From positions 1 to 18,725 of the forward strand of contig WQYS01000013.1 in the NCBI GenBank assembly GCA_009781125.1: 18,725 bases of DNA, in the 5' to 3' direction. Numbering within the stretch: position 1 is the first letter of the stretch; each line of letters starts with the position of its first letter. The stretch comes from Acidobacteriaceae bacterium. GTDB taxonomy: Bacteria; Acidobacteriota; Terriglobia; Terriglobales; Acidobacteriaceae. Shown one piece after another: positions 13,790 through 18,725 of this stretch. A program made the position numbers and the translations under genes. The notes beneath the pieces are model-generated. The model searched no databases and was not told the origin of the DNA. It was given only the letters and a program-made list of their open reading frames with translations.

Positions 13790-15241
13790 TTACGGTTCTC
13801 TGTAGCGAACACCAATCAAATCGCCAGCCAGGATAATATCCACGCGACGGTTTTGTGCACGTCCAGAAGCAGTCGCATTACTGGCAACCGGGAATTGCTT
13901 GCCATATCCGTTGGTTGTGAAATTAATGATGGGCAAGCCTTTTTCCACCAGAAAGTTTCTCACCGTCCGCGCGCGATTTTCACTGAGGCGCTGGTTGTAT
14001 TCCACATTGCCCACGGAATCTGTATAACCTTCGACGTGAACATCTAAGCCACGGTACTGCAAGAGAATCGCCGCAACTCTTATGAGCAGATTTTCTGCAT
14101 TGGGTGTGAGGTTATACTTGCCCGTATCAAACAACACTGAGTTCAAGGTCAGCCGCAAACCTCGAGAGGTGTCCGTGGTTCTCTGCACAGCATTCAACTG
14201 TGAACGAAGCTGCGCTAGCTGATTCGCCGAATCGTCTACTTGAGGCGGTGGCTGCGGAGCCGATGGCGCGGCCGGAGGTGGCGGTGGTGGGGGCGGCACG
14301 ACCTGGGATGCGTGCGGATACTGGCGAACGGTAAAAGAAGTTGTACAGTCGCCACCTCTCGCGCCCCCATTGATATCGTGGCCGATGGTGACATCGTATG
14401 TACCGGCTTCAAGCCCTGTCGTATCGACCATGGCCTCGCTGCTTCCGCCGTTCACCGAGCCGCCCGTAGATGTCCACGAATAGAAGACGTCAGGTTTCAG
14501 GTTTCTTGCGCGCAGATAGACGCGATCCCCGGCAAAGACTGCCGATGGCGTGACCGCGCATTCAATCTGTTTGTTCACTTCAGGCTGCGGGGCAGCGGTT
14601 TGCGGGTGCGAAACCACGCGTGGCCGTGGCTCTTCTACAGTGGCATATGCCGAATGGCCAAAACGGAAGACGACACCGCCGCTGATGCGAAGCTCGTTCT
14701 GGCGGTCGCCATTTCCGTTGGGCAACTGGGAAAAGTGATAGTCAACCTCTGCTGCCCTTATCCAGATACTGCGCGAGACGGCCAGATCGAGGCCGCCGCC
14801 CAGTACCGTGGAAAACGCGGATTTCGATTTGCTGCCATCAGGATAGGTGGAAGTATTGTAGCCGCGGATGACGCCAAACAGCGCCTGTCCAAAAGGCTGA
14901 TACATCGTGTGGTTGGATAATGGGATCCGGAACCCTCCTCTGCCCGAAAGCAGACTCAGGCCCCGGTTGCTGTCGGGCATCTTCGATATCGCTTCGGCTC
15001 CTACCTCGCCCACTACAGCAAAGTTACGCATCACCGGTACGGACACCTGCGCTGTTCCTCCGCTCATCCAGACACAGTTACTAGTGCCCACGTTCCCATT
15101 CGTGTGCATCGTGCTATACATCACCGACAGATCCGGCGACGGTGCTTTCACGCCGGTGGAGGCAGGCAAAGCCTGGGAAAAGGCTGTCACACTAGAACCC
15201 GCTACCAACACGCTGGCAACTATCCATTTGTATATCTTCAT
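13790..15241 (-). CDS. OmpA-family outer-membrane protein with Ig-like domain
   Basis: 483 residues. Signal peptide 1-24 (WIVASVLVAGSSVTAFSQA). Residues about 30-195 have the alternating pattern and glycines of an OmpA-type N-terminal beta-barrel, ending GGVVFRFGHSA. Residues about 226-306 are an extra PKD/Ig-like domain (FAGDRVYLRARNL, GLEAGTYDVTIGH) with a Cys at each end, C228 and C299, which could form a disulphide. A polyproline run at 316-323 and further PPP/QPP stretches to 333 make a stiff linker. The OmpA C-terminal peptidoglycan-binding domain spans 363-472 (VLFDTGKYNLTP, VEGYTDSVGN, NQRLSENRA), with the conserved D408 and R423 that contact diaminopimelate. It anchors the outer membrane to peptidoglycan. 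GAGG lies about ten bases before ATG 15241. Confidence 0.9.
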   Translation of the reverse strand: MKIYKWIVASVLVAGSSVTAFSQALPASTGVKAPSPDLSVMYSTMHTNGNVGTSNCVWMSGGTAQVSVPVMRNFAVVGEVGAEAISKMPDSNRGLSLLSGRGGFRIPLSNHTMYQPFGQALFGVIRGYNTSTYPDGSKSKSAFSTVLGGGLDLAVSRSIWIRAAEVDYHFSQLPNGNGDRQNELRISGGVVFRFGHSAYATVEEPRPRVVSHPQTAAPQPEVNKQIECAVTPSAVFAGDRVYLRARNLKPDVFYSWTSTGGSVNGGSSEAMVDTTGLEAGTYDVTIGHDINGGARGGDCTTSFTVRQYPHASQVVPPPPPPPPAAPSAPQPPPQVDDSANQLAQLRSQLNAVQRTTDTSRGLRLTLNSVLFDTGKYNLTPNAENLLIRVAAILLQYRGLDVHVEGYTDSVGNVEYNQRLSENRARTVRNFLVEKGLPIINFTTNGYGKQFPVASNATASGRAQNRRVDIILAGDLIGVRYREP

Positions 15242-15258
15242 TACACGTCCCTCGTTAT

Positions 15259-15286
15259 CCCCTCAGCCAGAATCTGAACTGAGGGG
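15259..15286 (-). terminator. Intergenic 8-bp hairpin between the giant Ig gene and the OmpA-like gene
   Basis: CCCCTCAG (15259-15266) and CTGAGGGG (15279-15286) pair perfectly; the 12-nt loop itself contains CAG/CTG. The hairpin follows the giant Ig-repeat stop at 15302 by 15 nt and ends about 5 nt before the GAGG ribosome-binding site of the OmpA-like gene. There is no T-tract, so it could be a partial terminator, an mRNA processing site or a translation-control hairpin. Confidence 0.4.
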
Positions 15287-15301
15287 ACACTACAAGTTTG
15301 C

Positions 15302-18300
15302 TCAATCACCGACCGTCAGCGTGACCGTCTTGCTGATCGTGCTGTTAGTAACGCCGCCAGAGCATGCACTGGTCCCGGTTATCGTGACGGTATAAGTCTT
15401 CGACGGCTGGGAGAAGTGGCCTCCTGCACCGCATCCAGTAATCACGGCAGACCCGGCCAGTCCTAGAACAAGAAGCATCAGCAGCTTGCCCCAGTTCTTC
15501 CTGCGCCGCCACGCCGCCAGAGGAAGCAGCAACGCTGCCAACGCCAGAGGAGCTTTGGTGCCGAACCCGCTGGTACCCAGTTCCGCAACCGGCGTCTGCG
15601 CCGGCACGATAATTGTCAGATTCGCGCTGGTACCGCCTGCTGCCGGTGTCAATGAACTCTGGCTGAAGCTCCAGATTGCATTGGAAGGCAGTTCCTTATC
15701 TGCGAACGGCAAGGTCAACGACACCGGACAACTGGTGGCATTGTCTGCCGGAGTCACAGTAACTTTGTAGGTCGCTGTAGCTCCCGCTACTACCGTCTGA
15801 TCCGGAGGCGCTACTGTAAGCGTGAAGTCCGATGTCGCCGGTGGCGTTGGCTCAACAACCTTCACCGCAGGCAGAGGCGCAGGGCTGTAGTTACCGTTGG
15901 CGTAATTTCCTCCGATCGTGGTCGTGCCTGCTGGCGGGGTAGTTGTACAGGTAGCTACTCCGTTTACCACAGAAACATTCGAACAGTTAGGAAGCGCCGT
16001 GCCATTCTGGTCGGTAAACACCACCGTACCGGTCGCATCCGTCGGGAACTCCGCCGTCAATGTCACCGGCTGAGTGGCAACTGGCGGATTCGGCGAGGTG
16101 AGAAGCTGCGGATAGATGGACGGCGGCATACTCGGAGTCTTCACCGCAATTATGGGCTGCAAAGGTGCCTGGTTGTAGTTGCCATTGCTGTAGTTGCCTC
16201 CGATCGACGTCGTGCCAATCGGCGGAACTGTCATGCAGATAGCTACGCCGTTCGTCACAGGTACACTCGCGCAACCAGGCAGCGGATTGTCGCTCTGATC
16301 GGTAAACTTCACCGTTCCGGTTGCATCCGTCGGGAGGTTCGCAGTCAGCGTCACTGACTGAGTGGCTACAGGCGGATTCGGCGAAGCATCAAGTTTCGGA
16401 TAGCTGGTCGGCAAACTCGGTGTTCCCACCGGGATTGCAGGCTGCAGAAGCGCTGGGTTGTAGTTGCCGCCGCTGTAACTTCCGCCAATCGACGTTGTGC
16501 CCGCTGGCGGAGTAGTCATGCAAGTAGCTACTCCGTTCATGATGGACACATTCGCGCAGTTAGTCAGCGGATGTCCGCTCTGGTCGGTAAACGTCACCGT
16601 GCCGGTCGCATCCACTGGGAACGCCGCCGTCAGTATTACTGGCTGAGTGGCTACCGGTTGATTAGGAACAGCCGTGAGCATCGGATAGTGGATCGGCGTT
16701 GTTGGCAGATCCACTGGTATCACCGTAACCACGACCGGCACGCTGGAGCTGGACCCGTAGTTGACGTCACCCATATAGGTGGCTCCAATTACGCTGCTGC
16801 CTACCGGCAATATCGTGGTCGTCAATGTCGCCTTGCCACTCGCATCGACCGCACCCGTACCTATAACGTTCGTGATTGCACCGTTATAGAACTCCACCGT
16901 TTCCTGCATCCCTGTCGGCGCGGGAGTTACCTGGGCCGTCAGTGTCACCGGTTTGCCATACAACTGAATGCTCGTGTTCGACGACAACGTCGTTGTCGAT
17001 GAAGTAGGCGCAATCGTCAGCTTTCCGGACTGATAGGCCACTGTGTAGTTCGCGCTCGTGATACTGCAATTCACGTCGTTCGTCGAGCAGGCTTGCGTGG
17101 GATTGCTGCTTTCCATCAACACAATATCGAAGGTCGATCCTGCCGGCGCAGTGGAGTAATCACTCAGGTTGCCGTTTTGCGAGGTCGCATAGACCGGAAC
17201 TCCGGTTACTAGCGAGTTCGCGTCGACGCCTGAAGGCAGAACTCCGACAGCAGCCGTTACTTGATACATAAACGGCGTTTTCCCTGTCCCAAAGGTATGG
17301 CTTTGGTTGGATACGGTCACCGTCAGCGCAGCTCCGCCGTCCGGGGCCGACCTCTTGTTCACAGTCACCGTAACCAGATTGCTCCGGCTTGACGCATAGG
17401 GATCAGCGCTGTCTCCGTTGTAGACCGCCGTGAGCGAATGCGTACCTGCAGACAGGAACGGAGCCATATTGCCGTCCAGTGTCAGTGCGGCTACTCCGTT
17501 CGACACGGTTCCCACACCCAAGCCCATAATGCCGTCGTAGAAGTACACCGTTCCTCCAGCAATGGGATTGCTGGATTTGTCTACCACACTGGTCGTCAGT
17601 GTTAGCGTACTGCCGTACTGTTGCGCAGCGGTTGGAGAGACTGTCAGAGTGGTTGTGCTCGTTGAGGAAACCACCGTCAGCGTTCCAGGCTCGAAGGCAA
17701 TCGTGTAATTCGGGCTCGTCACGCTGCAATTCGCGCTTCTAGCCGTGGTACAGGGAGTGCTGCCGTCGTTTTCCGCCAGATAAATCTGGCCACCCTGGAC
17801 CACGTACTTCGCATGACCCATCAAGGATGTGTCACCCGGCGGCGGACTACTAATCAAACCAGTCACCGTGTAGCTAAACACTGGCGTCGGATCAGTGGTT
17901 GCCTGTGTAGCGTTATTGACCGTGATGGTCAGCCCAGCCGTGCCGCCCGACCCCGTCACCGGAGTTACCGTCAACATCTGCGCCGTTGACGAACTCGCAG
18001 CGAAGTTGCCAGCCGGATCGCCGTTATAGTTCGCTACAATACTGTACGTGCCCACGGGAAGCAGGTTCAGCGTAGTAGGCACCGCCATGGTCGCCGATGA
18101 GAATCCTGACACCGGGTCATAGGCCACCGGCTGAGTTCCCATCACGATGGTCGCACCATTGACCTGGGTCGTGAAAGTCACAGTACCCGTAGCGCCGCCC
18201 AGCACCTGTGCCAGCAATGTTGGGCTATTGACAGTCCCGTACGTCACCGTCGAGGGTGTCACGGTCAACGAAGTAGCCGTGGCTGTCGACATGACTACCA

Positions 18301-18725
18301 GAGGCACTGTAGCCGATGCCGTACTGAAGTTGGCGTCGCCTAGATACTTCGCCGTAATCTGATTGGGGCCCAGCGGCAGCGTACTTGTTGTGCACGTCGC
18401 CGTTGTACCTGTGAGAGCGACTGTTCCATTAGCCCCGCAGTCGGCAATCGGCGCACCATTGTTCAGGAAGGCAACGTAGCCCGTCGCTCCTGTCGGCACC
18501 TGCGCCGTAAACGTCACCGGCTTACCGTAGGGTGATATCAGACTCGGGTTGGAAGTTAGTATGACCGCTCCCATTCCGTTCTCACCTGGGGTGGCCTGAT
18601 CAACCTTCTGGCTCACCTGGCCCGAGGCCGTGTTGTAGTTGTTCCCGCCCAGATAGTTGGCCGTAATCACATGCGCCGCCGCGCTCGCTCCCAACGCCGA
18701 TGTCGTGCAACTCGCCGTCGAGTTC
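15302..18725 (-). CDS. Giant Ig-repeat surface protein with C-terminal lipobox-like module (runs off right edge)
   Basis: At least 1140 residues are visible. The frame is open to the right edge (NSTASCTTSALGASAAAH reads straight into the repeats), so the N-terminus and signal peptide are outside. The visible part is a chain of Big_3-type Ig domains (ATSLTVTPSTVTYG, YNGDPAGNFAASSSTAQ) alternating with MBG-type domains (LTITVNNATQATTDPTPVFS, ALTVTVSNQSHTFG). Three near-identical, Cys-paired Ig repeats of 95-96 residues follow (about 15861-16710), then one further Ig-like domain. The C-terminal module is ALAALLLPLAAWRRRKNWGK, a second hydrophobic stretch LVLGLAGSAVITGCGAGG, then a beta tail. Function is probably adhesion or cell-surface structure; no enzymatic motif is seen. 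The same tail ends the plus-strand Ig-repeat gene at 8788. Confidence 0.85.
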   Translation of the reverse strand, partial: NSTASCTTSALGASAAAHVITANYLGGNNYNTASGQVSQKVDQATPGENGMGAVILTSNPSLISPYGKPVTFTAQVPTGATGYVAFLNNGAPIADCGANGTVALTGTTATCTTSTLPLGPNQITAKYLGDANFSTASATVPLVVMSTATATSLTVTPSTVTYGTVNSPTLLAQVLGGATGTVTFTTQVNGATIVMGTQPVAYDPVSGFSSATMAVPTTLNLLPVGTYSIVANYNGDPAGNFAASSSTAQMLTVTPVTGSGGTAGLTITVNNATQATTDPTPVFSYTVTGLISSPPPGDTSLMGHAKYVVQGGQIYLAENDGSTPCTTARSANCSVTSPNYTIAFEPGTLTVVSSTSTTTLTVSPTAAQQYGSTLTLTTSVVDKSSNPIAGGTVYFYDGIMGLGVGTVSNGVAALTLDGNMAPFLSAGTHSLTAVYNGDSADPYASSRSNLVTVTVNKRSAPDGGAALTVTVSNQSHTFGTGKTPFMYQVTAAVGVLPSGVDANSLVTGVPVYATSQNGNLSDYSTAPAGSTFDIVLMESSNPTQACSTNDVNCSITSANYTVAYQSGKLTIAPTSSTTTLSSNTSIQLYGKPVTLTAQVTPAPTGMQETVEFYNGAITNVIGTGAVDASGKATLTTTILPVGSSVIGATYMGDVNYGSSSSVPVVVTVIPVDLPTTPIHYPMLTAVPNQPVATQPVILTAAFPVDATGTVTFTDQSGHPLTNCANVSIMNGVATCMTTPPAGTTSIGGSYSGGNYNPALLQPAIPVGTPSLPTSYPKLDASPNPPVATQSVTLTANLPTDATGTVKFTDQSDNPLPGCASVPVTNGVAICMTVPPIGTTSIGGNYSNGNYNQAPLQPIIAVKTPSMPPSIYPQLLTSPNPPVATQPVTLTAEFPTDATGTVVFTDQNGTALPNCSNVSVVNGVATCTTTPPAGTTTIGGNYANGNYSPAPLPAVKVVEPTPPATSDFTLTVAPPDQTVVAGATATYKVTVTPADNATSCPVSLTLPFADKELPSNAIWSFSQSSLTPAAGGTSANLTIIVPAQTPVAELGTSGFGTKAPLALAALLLPLAAWRRRKNWGKLLMLLVLGLAGSAVITGCGAGGHFSQPSKTYTVTITGTSACSGGVTNSTISKTVTLTVGD
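15861..16710 (-). repeat. Three tandem 285-288-bp Ig-domain repeats
   Basis: A conserved block starting 'ggtaaac' and followed by caccgt-type and ccggt-type sequence recurs at 16013, 16301 and 16586, giving periods of 288 and 285 bp. A second block (gtagttgcc-type, encoding GGNYN) recurs near 15887, 16175 and 16459. In protein terms each unit reads PNPPVATQ.VTLTA, TDATGTV.FTDQ, then a Cys pair about 13 residues apart (NCSNVSVVNGVATC in the last unit), and GGNYxNGNY. DNA-level similarity is high enough to suggest recent duplication or gene conversion. Confidence 0.75.

Noticed and set aside
14240..14920. 226-codon plus-strand ORF
   Set aside because: Antisense to the OmpA-like gene; an Arg/Trp-rich start produced by reading the proline-rich linker backwards.
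15861..16710. CRISPR-like repeat array
   Set aside because: Regular spacing is 285-288 bp, the repeats are coding and in frame, and they correspond to whole Ig domains.

Overview
The window looks like a chromosomal segment of an acidobacterium (Acidobacteriaceae/Terriglobia type). That is inferred from the very large secreted proteins built of NHL, Ig-like (Big_3) and MBG-type repeats, the C-terminal 'hydrophobic stretch, Arg/Lys cluster, second hydrophobic stretch ending in Cys' tails, and the OmpA and TonB proteins with proline-rich linkers. No rRNA or other taxonomic marker is present, so the assignment is an inference.

Left flank (1-1407): the N-terminal part of a family 2 glycosyltransferase runs off the left edge on the minus strand. 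A divergently transcribed, unrecognised secreted protein follows on the plus strand.

Degraded genomic island (about 1448-5829): the left end carries a 50-nt segment with the layout of the 3' half of a tRNA-Arg(CCT) on the minus strand, set in hairpin-rich DNA between two perfect 13-bp direct repeats. Next come a tyrosine-recombinase gene broken by a one-base frameshift, an intact AbiEi/AbiEii-type toxin-antitoxin operon, a bidirectional-looking terminator and a ParB-like gene on the minus strand. The ParB gene has lost its N-terminal ParB domain at about 5829. At that same point a plus-strand NHL/Ig-repeat gene begins without its own 5' end. The simplest reading is an island integrated at a tRNA gene, whose right end was later lost in a deletion that also removed the start of the neighbouring chromosomal gene.

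Right flank (5829-18725): the truncated Ig-repeat gene converges on a compact minus-strand cluster, read from right to left: two tandem paralogous AraC-type regulators, a TonB-type energy transducer and a secreted M48-peptidase-like protein whose HExxH motif is replaced by FQLAH. Gaps between these genes are 25, 31 and 42 nt, so they are probably one operon. Further right, still on the minus strand, lie an OmpA-family outer-membrane protein with an internal Ig-like domain and a polyproline linker, and a giant Ig-repeat protein that runs off the right edge. The two Ig-repeat proteins share the same unusual C-terminal module and a Cys-paired Ig repeat.

The most unusual observations are the double-truncation junction, the tRNA-like attachment-site remnant, the shared C-terminal lipobox-like module, and the AraC-AraC-TonB-pseudoprotease operon. 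I see no convincing, wholly new defence or mobile system; the one recognisable defence-type locus is AbiE.
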